A stretch of DNA of 64,000 bases from the NCBI GenBank assembly GCA_019359715.1, contig JAHHGS010000065.1, forward strand, positions 38,176 to 102,175, read 5' to 3'. The DNA is from Aphanocapsa sp. GSE-SYN-MK-11-07L. Its GTDB lineage: Bacteria > Cyanobacteriota > Cyanobacteriia > Thermosynechococcales > Thermosynechococcaceae. Under the pieces are notes generated by a model. That model saw only the letters and a list, made by a program, of their open reading frames with translations. It was not told the origin of the DNA and made no database searches. Both the position numbers and the translations under genes were made by a program. This document shows positions 54,966 to 64,000 of the stretch, piece after piece (positions within the stretch are counted from its first letter, which is position 1; each line of letters opens with the position of its first letter).

Positions 54966-56114
54966 ATGTTGTCAATAATCGAAAAAATCAAGCCAATTAA
55001 AAAGATCAAGCTAATCAAAAACTTGATTCTTGAAAGGTTGGAAAGCATTCAAACCTCAGTCCAAGCAATTGATACGAGTACAAATGCTGCGGTTGAGAAT
55101 CAAGCTTCGCTATTGCAAGCTGCGATTCATCTCGTTGAAACCAATCAGCAACTGAGTCCGCAACTCAACCGCAAAACCGAGAGTCTAGAGCAGCAGATTA
55201 AGCTGCTTGAGCAACAGCTCAAGGCTCAAGCTCAAACCTTAAATCAGCTTGAAATTAATCAAAAAAACATTCACCAAGGCGTTGACCTCTTAACAAAAAC
55301 CAATCAGATTATTACGATCGGCACTCATCAGTATCCACTCTTAAACCCCGAATTGGGTTTGATGTCTTTTCTCTATTCCTATTTGCCCAGCCGTAAGGCA
55401 TTGGATATTGGCGCTAACATTGGCGAAGTTTCTAGCTATTTACTCAATAGCGGCTACGAAGTTTTTGCCTTTGAGCCATTTCCGCCCGTTTTTGAGCAAC
55501 TCTCTCAGCGCTTCGGCAGCAGTTCAGCGTTTCATGCCTATAACTTTGCCCTTGGCTCTGATGATGGAACGCGGACAATGCACATTGCCACCGATACATC
55601 TGGTTCCGGTGAGTATGGTGATGCTTCTTTGTACGGCAGTTTAGTGCCCCATTCGATGCCAGAAGATTTAAAGTTTACCGCTCAGATTGATGTTAAGGTG
55701 CGGAGCCTTGAGAGCTTACATGACTCGGCTGAGATTCCACCCGACATTGGTCTGGTCAAGATTGATACTGAGGGCAATGATCTGGATGTCATTCAGGGCA
55801 TGGGCGAACATAAATATCCAGTCGTGATGTCAGAGTTTTGGGATGCTAAGGTTGTTTTCGCCAATTCCGGGGCCAATAATTCTTTGCCCGACATGGTTAA
55901 AAGCATGGCTGAGCGGGGCTATTACTGGTATTTAGTCCTTTATAGAGTCTGGGGTGAGAATAATTCTGTCAGTTTTTATTGCAATCATCCGCAATCTTTA
56001 GAGAGCACTTGGGGAAACGTTTTCTTTTTCCAACAGCATGAAATTTTTGCCCCTGCCAGAGACTGGTGTGCGGCGATTTTACCGCCGACTTACTTCAAGG
56101 ACGCAAGATACTAA
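54966..56114 (+). CDS. FkbM-family methyltransferase with N-terminal coiled coil
   Basis: 382 residues. Residues 25-110 form a long Gln/Leu-rich coiled coil. The methyltransferase follows: ALDIGANIGEVSSYLLNSGY (~145-164), VFAFEPFPPVFEQL and VKIDTEGNDLDVIQGMG. The C-terminal third is Trp/Tyr-rich. The coiled coil may set oligomer or chain length, as in WbdD-type terminators, but that is inference. A TTG six bases upstream has better Shine-Dalgarno spacing, so the exact start is uncertain. Confidence 0.82.
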   Translation: MLSIIEKIKPIKKIKLIKNLILERLESIQTSVQAIDTSTNAAVENQASLLQAAIHLVETNQQLSPQLNRKTESLEQQIKLLEQQLKAQAQTLNQLEINQKNIHQGVDLLTKTNQIITIGTHQYPLLNPELGLMSFLYSYLPSRKALDIGANIGEVSSYLLNSGYEVFAFEPFPPVFEQLSQRFGSSSAFHAYNFALGSDDGTRTMHIATDTSGSGEYGDASLYGSLVPHSMPEDLKFTAQIDVKVRSLESLHDSAEIPPDIGLVKIDTEGNDLDVIQGMGEHKYPVVMSEFWDAKVVFANSGANNSLPDMVKSMAERGYYWYLVLYRVWGENNSVSFYCNHPQSLESTWGNVFFFQQHEIFAPARDWCAAILPPTYFKDARY

Positions 56115-56215
56115 GTTAATGCTTCTACCCGTTGGTGATCACTTGGCGGTAAGCATCACCTAACGGAAAGCGGTTCTGAACGGCTATCCAAAACTAACGT
56201 GAATTTGCTCTGGGC

Positions 56216-56917
56216 ATGGATAATCATCGTCAAGTCGCGATCGACTTCTTCCAAAATCATAGTTATCTCAGGCATAATCAGCGGCGGCAAGAGCATTTGG
56301 CCAGCTTGGGGCTAGATTTTGCGGGTGCTTCTGTACTGGAAGTTGGAGCCGGCATTGGCGACCACACCAGTTTCTTTCTGGATCGGGGCTGTCAGGTCGT
56401 TAGCACCGAACCGAGAGCCGAAAATTTAGCGATTCTCCGATCGCGGTATCCTGACTTGACCGTCCAGCCCCTGGATCTCGATCAGCCTGACAATTGCTTA
56501 GATCAGACTTTTGATATTGTCTATTGCTATGGCGTGTTATACCACCTTTCCCAGCCAGCGGCGGCGATCGCCTTTATGGCTCAGCACTGTCGGCGGCTGC
56601 TGTTGCTGGAAACCTGTGTTTCTTTCGGTGAAGCAGAATTAATTAACCTCTGCGATGAACCAGCCGATGCCCCGACCCAAAGCATTGTTGGACAAGGCTG
56701 CCGCCCTACCCGAAGCTGGGTCTATCACCAACTGAAGCTCCACTTTGAGTTTGTCTATTTGCCAACAACGCAGCCCTACCATGAACAGTTTCCGATTGAT
56801 TGGACAGTCCCCTCGACGGTCAGCGAGTATACCCGCGCTATTTTTATAGCTGCTAGGCAAAAGTTAGATCATCGATTGCTGAGTGAAGATATTCCCGATC
56901 GGCAGTTTCGCCACTAA
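56216..56917 (+). CDS. Class I SAM-dependent methyltransferase
   Basis: 233 residues. ASVLEVGAGIGDHTSFFLDRG (residues 38-58) is a textbook SAM-binding motif I. VVSTEPRAENL is motif post-I and FDIVYCYGVLYHLSQP is motif II. The C terminus is less conserved and aromatic (SWVYHQLKLHFEFVYLP). It is probably a sugar or lipid methyltransferase of the polysaccharide cluster. It lies 101 bp after the previous gene with no terminator between. Confidence 0.85.
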   Translation: MDNHRQVAIDFFQNHSYLRHNQRRQEHLASLGLDFAGASVLEVGAGIGDHTSFFLDRGCQVVSTEPRAENLAILRSRYPDLTVQPLDLDQPDNCLDQTFDIVYCYGVLYHLSQPAAAIAFMAQHCRRLLLLETCVSFGEAELINLCDEPADAPTQSIVGQGCRPTRSWVYHQLKLHFEFVYLPTTQPYHEQFPIDWTVPSTVSEYTRAIFIAARQKLDHRLLSEDIPDRQFRH

Positions 56918-56960
56918 GATAGCCCTGCGATGGGATATTTGAAGGATACTTGAAAACTAG

Positions 56961-57869
56961 ATGAAAATCTCAATCATCACCGTCTGTCGGAACGCTAAAC
57001 ACCTGCTTGAGAAGACGATTCAAAGTGTTAGCGCTCAAACCTATCCAGACATTGAGTACTTGATGATTGATGGGGCTTCAACTGACGGTACGCCAGACCT
57101 GGCTCTGCAATATCAAGACTACATTCACACCTTTATAAGTGAGCCAGATGGCGGCATTTATGAAGCCATGAATAAAGGGATTCACCGGGCTTCCGGCGAC
57201 TTTATTTATTTTATGAATGCTGATGACTTTTTAATCCATGAAAATGTAATTCAACAAGTTGTTGATTTCCTGAATCAACATCCTGAGTGCGATTTTAGCT
57301 ATGGCAATCTTCAGGTACGCCATCGCCACGGTGAACCAACAATTCATTGCCCACCGGAACCCGCCAAAATTTTAGATGAGATGCTGGCTGGTTGCTTGCC
57401 CCATCAAGCTAGTTTTACCCGTCAGCAGGTCTTTTCAACCGTCGGCGCTTTTAACCCGCGCTATCGAATTGCCGCTGATTATGACTGGTTTCTGAGATTG
57501 ATCTTGGTTGAGAGTTTAAAAATTTACTCCATGCCGATTACTGTCGCTTCCTATAATGCGGTCGGGGCATCAACGAATTGGCAAAATTTATTACCAGAAA
57601 AATTTGAGATTCAAAATCAGTTTCCTCCCTATCAAAGGCAAGCTTGGTTGCTGAAAAGAATTGAAACTTACCAGCAGGAAATTATTAAACTGCGATCGCG
57701 GGACTTAGAACTGAGTCGCCTGGTCGGATCAGATTCAACCCTGAATACAGCCGTGCTGCTGGAGCAGCTTCAGGAGGCCCATGATACGATCGAGGCGATG
57801 AAAACCAGTAAGTTCTGGCAGCTCCGCTCCGCTTGGCTGCGTCTTAAAAATAAGCTGAAAAAAGTTTAG
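56961..57869 (+). CDS. GT2 family glycosyltransferase with C-terminal SKFWQLR tail
   Basis: 302 residues with a GT-A fold. MKISIITVCRNAKHLLEKTI is the nucleotide-binding N terminus. MIDGASTDGT (35-44) and FMNADDF (84-90, the D-x-D-type metal site) are intact. A likely acceptor side follows (GCLPHQASFTRQQVF). After a helical linker the protein ends with MKTSKFWQLRSAWLRLK (280-296), matching the FkbM protein at 46190 and the large transferase next door. Confidence 0.88.
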   Translation: MKISIITVCRNAKHLLEKTIQSVSAQTYPDIEYLMIDGASTDGTPDLALQYQDYIHTFISEPDGGIYEAMNKGIHRASGDFIYFMNADDFLIHENVIQQVVDFLNQHPECDFSYGNLQVRHRHGEPTIHCPPEPAKILDEMLAGCLPHQASFTRQQVFSTVGAFNPRYRIAADYDWFLRLILVESLKIYSMPITVASYNAVGASTNWQNLLPEKFEIQNQFPPYQRQAWLLKRIETYQQEIIKLRSRDLELSRLVGSDSTLNTAVLLEQLQEAHDTIEAMKTSKFWQLRSAWLRLKNKLKKV

Positions 57870-57914
57870 AGATAATTTTTATTTAAGTGCTTCACTTCAG
57901 AACTCAACTGCGTC

Positions 57915-60380
57915 ATGACTTACCCCAATTCAACTGATTTAACAAGCCGCCAATCTGTTGATTTGCCGATTCATTTTTTTACGATTGTTCTGAACGGACA
58001 GCCTTTTATTCAGTATCATCTGCCAGTCTTTCAACAGCTAAAGTGCGATTGGCACTGGCATATTATTGAAGGTGTTGCTGCCCTCAAGCATGATACAGCC
58101 TGGAGTTTGGCATCTGGGGGCAGAATTGACGATGCCCTGCATGAAAATGGACTCAGCAATGATGGTACAACCGCCTATTTAGACCAAATTGCCCAGCAGT
58201 ATCCTGAGCAAATTACCCTCTACCGCCCCGCCCCCGGCAGCTTTTGGGACGGCAAACGAGAGATGGTGAATGCCCCGCTCTCGAATCTGCAAGCTGAGGG
58301 TTTGCTGTGGCAAATTGATGCTGATGAGCTGTGGACGATCGCCCAACTTGAACGGACTCGGCAGATGTTCCTGACTGACCCTGCCAAAACAGCGGCCTTT
58401 TTTTGGTGTAACTTCTTTACTGGCGAAAACTTAGTGGTGAGTAGCCGTCATTGCTACAGCCAAGATCCTCGGTTTGAATGGTTGCGGGTGTGGCGATATC
58501 ACCCTGGCATGGTCTGGGCCAAGCACGAACCGCCAACCTTGGTGCAAGCAGACGGTCAGGATGTGGCAAAAATCAACCCCTTTCTCCACGCCGAAACAGA
58601 GGCAGAGGGGCTTGTGTTTCAGCACTTTGCCTACGTGACGCCGGAGCAATTGCAGTTTAAGCAGCGTTACTATGGCTACCAGAATGCGGTGCGGCAATGG
58701 CAGCAACTCCAAGCTCAGCCTGATTTCCCAGTTTTCCTGCGGGATTATTTTGCTTGGGTAAAAGATGAAACCGTCGTTGATCGAGTCGAGGACTGTGGTG
58801 TTGTCCCGATCGCCGATCGTCACCCCGACAACGGCAAATGGCAATTTCGGACGGATGTGTCACCCACCTTTGCCAAACTGCCTGCGCCAAAAATCGCCGT
58901 CGATGGTGTGGCCTTTCAACTGCTGCGCGGCGGCATTAGCCGGGTTTGGCGATCGCTGCTAACAGAGTGGGTCAAAACTGGGTTTGCCAAGCACCTGCTG
59001 GTGCTAGATCGAGGCGGAACAGCCCCCAAAATCCCTGGCGTTCGCTACTGCAAGCTGCCCCTTTACGATGAGAAACTATCCGGTTTAGACAGCCAAATTC
59101 TGCAAGAAATTTGCGATCGCGAAAATTTAAACCTGTTCATTTCAACTTATTACACCGCACCCACCTCAACTCGCTCTGTGCTTATGGTGCATGACATGAT
59201 TCCAGAAGTGATGCAGGCTGATCTCAACTGGCCGTTCTGGCGTGAGAAGCATTTTTCGATTTTGCACGCTGCTGCTTACATTGCTGTCTCTCGCAACACA
59301 GCCCAGGATTTAATCCGGCTTTATCCCCAAATTCAGCCTGATCAGGTACACGTGGCACTCAACGGTTTAAGCCCTGACTTTGCTCCAGCCAGTGTCTATG
59401 CCATTCGGGCATGGCGATCGCAACATAACATCAGCAAGCCCTATTTTTGTTTTGTGGGAGAGCGGTTTGGCTTTAACGGCTATAAAAACGCTCAGCATTT
59501 CTTTACTGCGTTTAGCCAATGGAACCAACACCAAAACTATCAAATCATCTGCATTGGCGGGCCCTTAAACCTAGAGCCTGAACTTGCTCAATGCGTTGCC
59601 CGTGGCTCGGTGCAGGTGTTGCGTTTAACAGATCAGGAACTGATCGCAGCTTATTCTGGGGCGATCGCCTTGGTCTATCCCTCACGATACGAAGGGTTTG
59701 GATTGCCGATTTTAGAAGCGATGGCCTGCGGTTGCCCTGTGATTACTTGCCATAATTCATCGATTCCTGAAGTTGCAGGAGCCGCCGCCCTCTACGTTAG
59801 TGATACTCATCCAGATCAATTTGTGGAAGCGCTCGAAAAAGTGCAGCTCCCGCAAGTTCGCCATGCCCTGATCGGAGCCGGATTCGACCAAGCTAAAAAA
59901 TTTTCTTGGCAGAAGATGGCCACCACCATCGCAGAAGTTCTAACTCAGACCAGCAAAGAAATTGAGCAGCAAGCGATCGCAGCCCCCTTGGGCGTTTGGT
60001 CGGAGTTAAGAAAATTACAAACTGAGCTGCAACAGCAAGCTAATCCCCACCTGATCTTGCCCAGAGTTGATCAACCGCAGCTCTTACAACTGCAACTGCG
60101 ATCTCTGTTAGTAGAAGTTGAGCAAATGGAAAGCAGTGTGTTCTGGCAACTGCGGGCTGTCGTGCAGAGAGTAAATCGGTTGTTCGGCAAACAAAGCCTT
60201 GACGAAGCGGCGATCGACCTCAAGGCGGCTCCAGAAATACAGGTGTTACAAGCAAAATCGAGAATCACTTGGATTCAAACCAGTAAGTTTTGGAAACTGC
60301 GATCGACTTGGCTTCAGTTAAAATCCATGCTGGAACCTGGCAAGAAAACAGGACAAGCGCTTGGCGATCGCTCTCCCTAG
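57915..60380 (+). CDS. Two-domain glycosyltransferase (GT-A-like plus GT4-like)
   Basis: 821 residues. The N-terminal ~320 residues resemble a GT-A enzyme: [19 protein letters not shown] (21-39), and QIDADELW (133-140) carries the acidic metal motif. Residues ~330-690 are a GT-B enzyme of the GT4 class, with [14 protein letters not shown] near its start, [11 protein letters not shown] and [19 protein letters not shown]. The C-terminal ~130 residues hold two copies of the tail motif: [11 protein letters not shown] (740-750) and [11 protein letters not shown] (789-799). It probably transfers two sugars in succession. Confidence 0.85.
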   Translation: MTYPNSTDLTSRQSVDLPIHFFTIVLNGQPFIQYHLPVFQQLKCDWHWHIIEGVAALKHDTAWSLASGGRIDDALHENGLSNDGTTAYLDQIAQQYPEQITLYRPAPGSFWDGKREMVNAPLSNLQAEGLLWQIDADELWTIAQLERTRQMFLTDPAKTAAFFWCNFFTGENLVVSSRHCYSQDPRFEWLRVWRYHPGMVWAKHEPPTLVQADGQDVAKINPFLHAETEAEGLVFQHFAYVTPEQLQFKQRYYGYQNAVRQWQQLQAQPDFPVFLRDYFAWVKDETVVDRVEDCGVVPIADRHPDNGKWQFRTDVSPTFAKLPAPKIAVDGVAFQLLRGGISRVWRSLLTEWVKTGFAKHLLVLDRGGTAPKIPGVRYCKLPLYDEKLSGLDSQILQEICDRENLNLFISTYYTAPTSTRSVLMVHDMIPEVMQADLNWPFWREKHFSILHAAAYIAVSRNTAQDLIRLYPQIQPDQVHVALNGLSPDFAPASVYAIRAWRSQHNISKPYFCFVGERFGFNGYKNAQHFFTAFSQWNQHQNYQIICIGGPLNLEPELAQCVARGSVQVLRLTDQELIAAYSGAIALVYPSRYEGFGLPILEAMACGCPVITCHNSSIPEVAGAAALYVSDTHPDQFVEALEKVQLPQVRHALIGAGFDQAKKFSWQKMATTIAEVLTQTSKEIEQQAIAAPLGVWSELRKLQTELQQQANPHLILPRVDQPQLLQLQLRSLLVEVEQMESSVFWQLRAVVQRVNRLFGKQSLDEAAIDLKAAPEIQVLQAKSRITWIQTSKFWKLRSTWLQLKSMLEPGKKTGQALGDRSP

Positions 60381-60443
60381 TCAACTGTGGGCGGCTGATT
60401 GCCATTCCAAAAACCCGACTTAGAGATTTCACCGTCGGAAGTC

Positions 60444-62072
60444 ATGTCCAAACTGATGCCAAGAAAATATTTCAATCTCGACCCAGATCAAGGTGTCTTG
60501 ATCGGCATCGTTATTTTTTGGTTACTGCTATTTTTAAGCACGGGTTCACTGTGGTCTGGATTTCACTTTATCGATGATCATGAAATTGTGATGATCAATC
60601 ACGACTTAATGACTGCAAACCTGAACCTGTTAGAGGTAATTGGCAAGTGGATCCACTACGACTACAACCATGCTCGATTTCGACCGCTTTACTATCTGCA
60701 TCGGGTGATTGCAACTGATATTTTTGGTTTGAATTGGTTTTTGTGGTATTTACAGAATGCATTCCTAGCCATCATCACCACTTGGCTACTTTATAAGTCT
60801 GCCAGAGTGATTGAGTTCACCGTTCAAGAATCATTATTCCTCGCCAGCCTGACCTTACTTGGCGAACCAGCGATAATCTGGTGGCGGTTAGGCACACCAG
60901 AAACAATTGCCATTCCCCTATTGGCGATCGCCCTGCTCTGCGCTGCCTTAGCGGCTAAATCACAAACGACTCGCTGGCAATACGACAGTTTATTTGTAAT
61001 CTTTGCCTGCCTGACTGCGCTGTGTAAGGAGGCAATGATTCTGTTTTTACCGGCCGTTGGTTTGATCCGAATCTGGCTAGAATCCTACTTCAACCCCACC
61101 TCAATTCGGCAATCAATCAAGTCGTGTTTACTGTCGATTTTGGGGCTGACGGTCATTTTTGGATCTGCCATTTTTTATATTTGGCGAGTGATTGGTTTGG
61201 GCGGCACTGGCTATGCTGGCGTGGGTCAAGATAGCCTCAATTTAGAGAAGATTTGGACAGCTTGTTTAAGTCTATTTGAAGCGGGTTATCTTTGGATTCC
61301 AGTATCAATTTTAAGCTTGACGAGTTTGCTGGCGATTAAAGATCAACAGTTCAATTTCAATCGATTTAAATCTTTAATTTCAGTCGTCATCATTTTTTTT
61401 GTTGCGATCATTCCGCAAGTTTTTTTGTATGCAAAGTCAGGTTTAATCGGTCATTATTTCTTGCCAGCAGTTTGGGCTTGTGCGCTACTGACAGTTTATA
61501 CATTGAGGTGGCATCGCGACTATTCAAGGTGGGGGGGAAGAGTTTTTTCTTTTGCGATCGTGCTCATCATTGGGATTAGCATGGTTACTACCTGGAAAGC
61601 TTGCTTGGTGTTCGCTCAAGATGGACACCGCACGCAAGCCTTGCTCAATCAGCTTCAGCGCTGCACAATCCCCAACCAACCGATTTTAGTTGTAGCGAAT
61701 CCAAGAGTTAACTTTGAATTATCTAATTCTCTCAAGCGATACTTAACCTATGCTGCTCAACGAGATCAGCTATTTCTAGCTACCTATGGGATTGAAAATG
61801 CTCACTTCTTCTCTGACAGCTATCAGGATGAAGAAGCTGGTTTGAAGTTTTTAGATCCGAAAACTGTAGACAGTTTTTACAAGGATCAAACCGTTAAGAA
61901 TATTAAAAACAAAAATCAAATTAAAGCGATCGTTGTTCTCAGTTCTGATAAATTAAAACAAGATTTCCTCAGTTCTGCCAAGGATTGGTTTGACCCTGCA
62001 AATTATCAAGAAAGTAACTACAGATTAGATTACGCCAGCGTTTCAATTACGCTTTACTGTCGTAACATGTAG
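60444..62072 (+). CDS. GT-C-like multi-spanning membrane protein
   Basis: 542 residues with about ten membrane helices. The first helix (residues ~13-34) is followed by WSGFHFIDDHEIVMINHDL, an acidic D-D in the first outer loop as in GT-C transferases that use polyprenyl-linked sugars. The C-terminal ~150 residues are soluble, probably periplasmic. The frame is open to a TTG at 60399, but the ATG at 60444 with GGAAG upstream is preferred. It is the last gene of the polysaccharide cluster. The family cannot be named from reading alone. Confidence 0.75.
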   Translation: MSKLMPRKYFNLDPDQGVLIGIVIFWLLLFLSTGSLWSGFHFIDDHEIVMINHDLMTANLNLLEVIGKWIHYDYNHARFRPLYYLHRVIATDIFGLNWFLWYLQNAFLAIITTWLLYKSARVIEFTVQESLFLASLTLLGEPAIIWWRLGTPETIAIPLLAIALLCAALAAKSQTTRWQYDSLFVIFACLTALCKEAMILFLPAVGLIRIWLESYFNPTSIRQSIKSCLLSILGLTVIFGSAIFYIWRVIGLGGTGYAGVGQDSLNLEKIWTACLSLFEAGYLWIPVSILSLTSLLAIKDQQFNFNRFKSLISVVIIFFVAIIPQVFLYAKSGLIGHYFLPAVWACALLTVYTLRWHRDYSRWGGRVFSFAIVLIIGISMVTTWKACLVFAQDGHRTQALLNQLQRCTIPNQPILVVANPRVNFELSNSLKRYLTYAAQRDQLFLATYGIENAHFFSDSYQDEEAGLKFLDPKTVDSFYKDQTVKNIKNKNQIKAIVVLSSDKLKQDFLSSAKDWFDPANYQESNYRLDYASVSITLYCRNM

Positions 62073-62266
62073 TCCGGTCAGTTTCAGGCAGCAGTAGCGC
62101 TGTAGTAACAGAGGGTCTAGTCGTTAGGATGGAATTAATATCTGGCAAGTAACCCCCGACGATAGTCCCCACTGAAAAATGAAGTCAGCTAATATTCCCA
62201 TTATGCGGCGGCAGCTATCTCAGGACTTAGCACTAGCAGTTCTCGTTCGTCCGCTCTATGGGGTAG
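62073..62266. other. Spacer between the polysaccharide cluster and the toxin-antitoxin pair
   Basis: About 190 bp. No ORF, terminator or RNA gene was recognised. The genes at both sides converge here, so a terminator is expected but no clear hairpin is visible. Confidence 0.4.
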
Positions 62267-62524
62267 TTATACTGCATATCTAGCTTTCACTTCCTCTATG
62301 CTGACGCCCTTTCTTTCCCTCAAGCTTTGACGGGCTTGAGCTATCTCTGCTTCAAAACGCGGATCGCGCAACATTAGTTCTTCCCACCAATCTTCGGCAT
62401 CTTCTAAGCCAATTAAAATGCCAATAGGTTGTCCATTACGGGTAATGATTACACTTTCCCTCTCGGCTATTTGTAAATAACCTGACAAGTCATTTTTGAC
62501 CTCATCAATCGAGACTTGCTTCAT
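62267..62524 (-). CDS. Phd/YefM-type antitoxin
   Basis: 85 residues. MKQVSIDEVKNDLSGYLQIA and ESVIITRNGQPIGILIGLED are the DNA-binding Phd/YefM core. The acidic and basic C-terminal half (RFEAEIAQARQSLRERKGVS) would wrap the toxin. The start overlaps the toxin's stop in ATGA, so it is translated with the toxin and is the second gene of the pair. It probably represses the shared promoter. Confidence 0.87.
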   Translation of the reverse strand: MKQVSIDEVKNDLSGYLQIAERESVIITRNGQPIGILIGLEDAEDWWEELMLRDPRFEAEIAQARQSLRERKGVSIEEVKARYAV

Positions 62525-62835
62525 CCCTCTTCTCTCCTACCAAATTCAGCTAACCACCTCATTGCCTCCGTTTTCTCCCGCATCCGAAGGACTTCTACCG
62601 TGCCATCTCCATCATCAGTGTAGCTCACATCGTAGAATGCCCTCAGGTCGTCAATCCGCAACCGATATTGAGGTTTTTGCATCTCTCGAAGGCGCTTGAT
62701 CCGGCTCCTGCTCGTTTTTTCAGGTTCGTATCTGAAAAATGTCTCAATTGCATCCAAGGCTTTTGCCCGATCGCTAGCTTTTAGGGCAACGATATCTTCT
62801 TCAGCTTCAGGTGAAAAAATAATCTCGTATCTCAC
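62521..62835 (-). CDS. RelE/ParE-type toxin
   Basis: 104 residues. RYEIIFSPEAEEDIVALKASDRAKALDAI is the N-terminal strand and helix pattern of RelE/ParE. QYRLRIDDLRAFYDVSYT holds the basic catalytic-side residues and VEVLRMREKTEAMRW the C-terminal strand. It may be an mRNA interferase or a gyrase inhibitor. The toxin gene comes first, which is the less common order. The start is a GTG at 62835. Confidence 0.87.
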   Translation of the reverse strand: MRYEIIFSPEAEEDIVALKASDRAKALDAIETFFRYEPEKTSRSRIKRLREMQKPQYRLRIDDLRAFYDVSYTDDGDGTVEVLRMREKTEAMRWLAEFGRREEG

Positions 62836-63193
62836 AATGATCCATTGGTTCTATGCAACGTATTCGTCCTCGCTACTAAAAACCATAGTCTAGCGTATGG
62901 CTACAAACAGGCAACCTAATCATACTGTCCCTATCGATAGCTTGAACAGCATAACGTTCTTGGTCAGCGGTTGCTGATAAACTTTGCAGTTTTCAAAGCA
63001 AACTCTGACAATCCACTGCACCAAGGTTATTATGCGGCGACATCACTCAATTAGGAATTTTATCTCTGATATCCAAAATTCGTTCGTATTCTTTAGAATT
63101 CTTGTACTCCGTGACACGTATTAATAATTGATAATTGGGGCTGACGATAAAGGGAAGCAAGTCAGAATGAAAACTTCGCTGATCTACTTTTAT
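62836..63193. other. Intergenic region upstream of the toxin-antitoxin pair
   Basis: 358 bp with no supported gene. The end next to 62836 should carry the toxin-antitoxin promoter and operator, but no clear palindrome was seen. Several weak ORFs are not called. Confidence 0.4.
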
Positions 63194-63793
63194 TCAAAAC
63201 CCATATTTCGGAAATCTAAAGCGGTAGTAATTAACTTTATCTTGTCTCTGTTTAGTAGGGTTGTGCATGATCTCGCTCAAATCTCCCTCGTATTTGAAGA
63301 GGACAACTGAAAAATCATTTTCGCTGCCTGGATCTTGAGCTAAGATCATTTTCCTCAGTTTTTCTTCCCAAGAACTAAGTCTGATCTGGGCAAAAAACAG
63401 ATCGCTCGTAATCGCTGCTCGCCACAATATCGACATGAAAAAGAGTTTAAGCTGCTTATAATCAAATTCCTCAATCCTATAAACAGCACGCTTTCCAAGA
63501 TTATCAACAAGGTAATTTTCTGAAAATGAAGGATTGATTAAAAAAGTTTGACCGTAATTGTCCCACACACCTATCAAATCACCATCACACTCTCTACATA
63601 AGATAGACGGGTCATATATTCCACTCTGAAATTGCTTTGCTTTTTGGTTCGTTCCAACTACATACATCCTTGGAACTTGATCGCTAGGTGGCTCACCAAT
63701 ACTAGCTTCTCGAATAGGTTCATATAATTTTCTGGGAATTATGTGAGCTTTTATGAGTTGTTTTTCAAGTCCACGAAGACGACAAATAGACAT
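63194..63793 (-). CDS. HNH-like zinc-binding protein of unknown function
   Basis: 199 residues. The N terminus has C4 and then L-I-K-A-H-I-I-P-R-K-L-Y (residues 13-24), followed by I-L-C-R-E-C-D near 64-70. The H-I-I-P and C-x-x-C arrangement recalls an HNH-related family often found in accessory DNA, but the first Cys pair is incomplete (only one Cys before the histidine). The C-terminal two thirds are helical and aromatic. The ATG is at 63793. It could be a truncated or degenerate member; nuclease activity is uncertain. Confidence 0.6.
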   Translation of the reverse strand: MSICRLRGLEKQLIKAHIIPRKLYEPIREASIGEPPSDQVPRMYVVGTNQKAKQFQSGIYDPSILCRECDGDLIGVWDNYGQTFLINPSFSENYLVDNLGKRAVYRIEEFDYKQLKLFFMSILWRAAITSDLFFAQIRLSSWEEKLRKMILAQDPGSENDFSVVLFKYEGDLSEIMHNPTKQRQDKVNYYRFRFPKYGF

Positions 63794-63943
63794 TTCTTTC
63801 TAGATACTCAAATTTAGGTAAATCACAGATAACTTCTGGTTGCACCCCCACCGAAAACCCAGCCGTATAACTAAGGCAATGTAAATAAATAAGTCATCGG
63901 TTTGTATAATGAAAGAGTAATCCTCATCTTGGTAGATACTTCT

Positions 63944-64000
63944 ATGATTTCTGCTGGGCAAGTAGAACATATTAAAGCCAAGTACGAAGCCTTAAAAGCA
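63944..64000 (+). CDS. Start of a gene cut by the window edge, possibly a transposase
   Basis: From the ATG at 63944 the 19 visible codons read MISAGQVEHIKAKYEALKA. The I-x-x-K-Y-E-A-L-K pattern resembles the N terminus of ISAzo13-type transposases, but this is too short to be sure. The frame is open to the end of the window. About 150 bp of upstream DNA has no other gene. Confidence 0.4.
   Translation, partial: MISAGQVEHIKAKYEALKA

Overview
The window is chromosomal DNA from a cyanobacterium. The signs are light-dependent protochlorophyllide reductase, photosystem I subunit PsaE, a carboxysome-type shell protein, cyanophycin synthetase with cyanophycinase, a CpcS-type bilin lyase, a phycobilisome-domain protein, an SLH-domain porin, and very frequent GCGATCGC (HIP1) octamers. 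A filamentous or biofilm-forming lineage is plausible, given the type IV pilus genes, Hps-like pseudopilins and a large export-polysaccharide cluster, but the genus cannot be fixed from sequence reading alone.

Layout. 1-8 kb: por, a DUF29 protein, thrS, a saccharopine-dehydrogenase-like gene overlapping a membrane-protein gene, a small unknown, cobD-like and hup. 9-14 kb (minus strand): the pilus operon pilM-pilN-pilO-pilQ with a terminator after pilQ. 14-19 kb: a divergent BMC-H shell protein next to an ABC-2 permease, then a bilin-related group (two HEAT-repeat proteins flanking a phycobilisome-domain protein with an intact C-x-R-D chromophore motif, and a CpcS/CpeS lyase). 19-26 kb: a class A-type serine hydrolase, ispF, a 134-bp MITE, trmD and cphB-cphA. 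26-30 kb: four minor-pilin or pseudopilin genes. 30-46 kb: housekeeping genes (ddl, mutM, psaE, mfd, nadC), a Uma2 protein, an M16-family protein without its zinc motif, an MFS transporter, a SAM hydrolase-type enzyme, DUF2301, a porin with a Fur box, queF, and two tiny genes (a 38-aa lipoprotein and a 41-aa zinc ribbon).

46-62 kb is a surface-polysaccharide cluster on the plus strand: three FkbM-type methyltransferase domains, two other methyltransferases, a Wzm/Wzt ABC exporter whose ATPase carries a C-terminal cargo-binding-like domain, two paralogous uncharacterised glycosyltransferase-like proteins (one fused to an FkbM domain), a GT2, a two-domain GT-A/GT-B enzyme, a GT-C-like membrane protein, and an RTX-repeat protein. 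Three of these enzymes end in the same short tail, S-K-F-W-(Q/K)-L-(R/Q)-S-x-W. Together they look like a system that builds, methyl-caps and exports a glycan through an ABC transporter.

62-64 kb is accessory DNA: a toxin-antitoxin pair in toxin-first order, an HNH-like zinc protein, and the beginning of what may be a transposase gene cut by the window edge.

No CRISPR array, rRNA or convincing tRNA was seen. The best candidates for undescribed biology are the shared enzyme tail and the unknown glycosyltransferase-like pair in the polysaccharide cluster, followed by the phycobilisome-domain/HEAT gene group.
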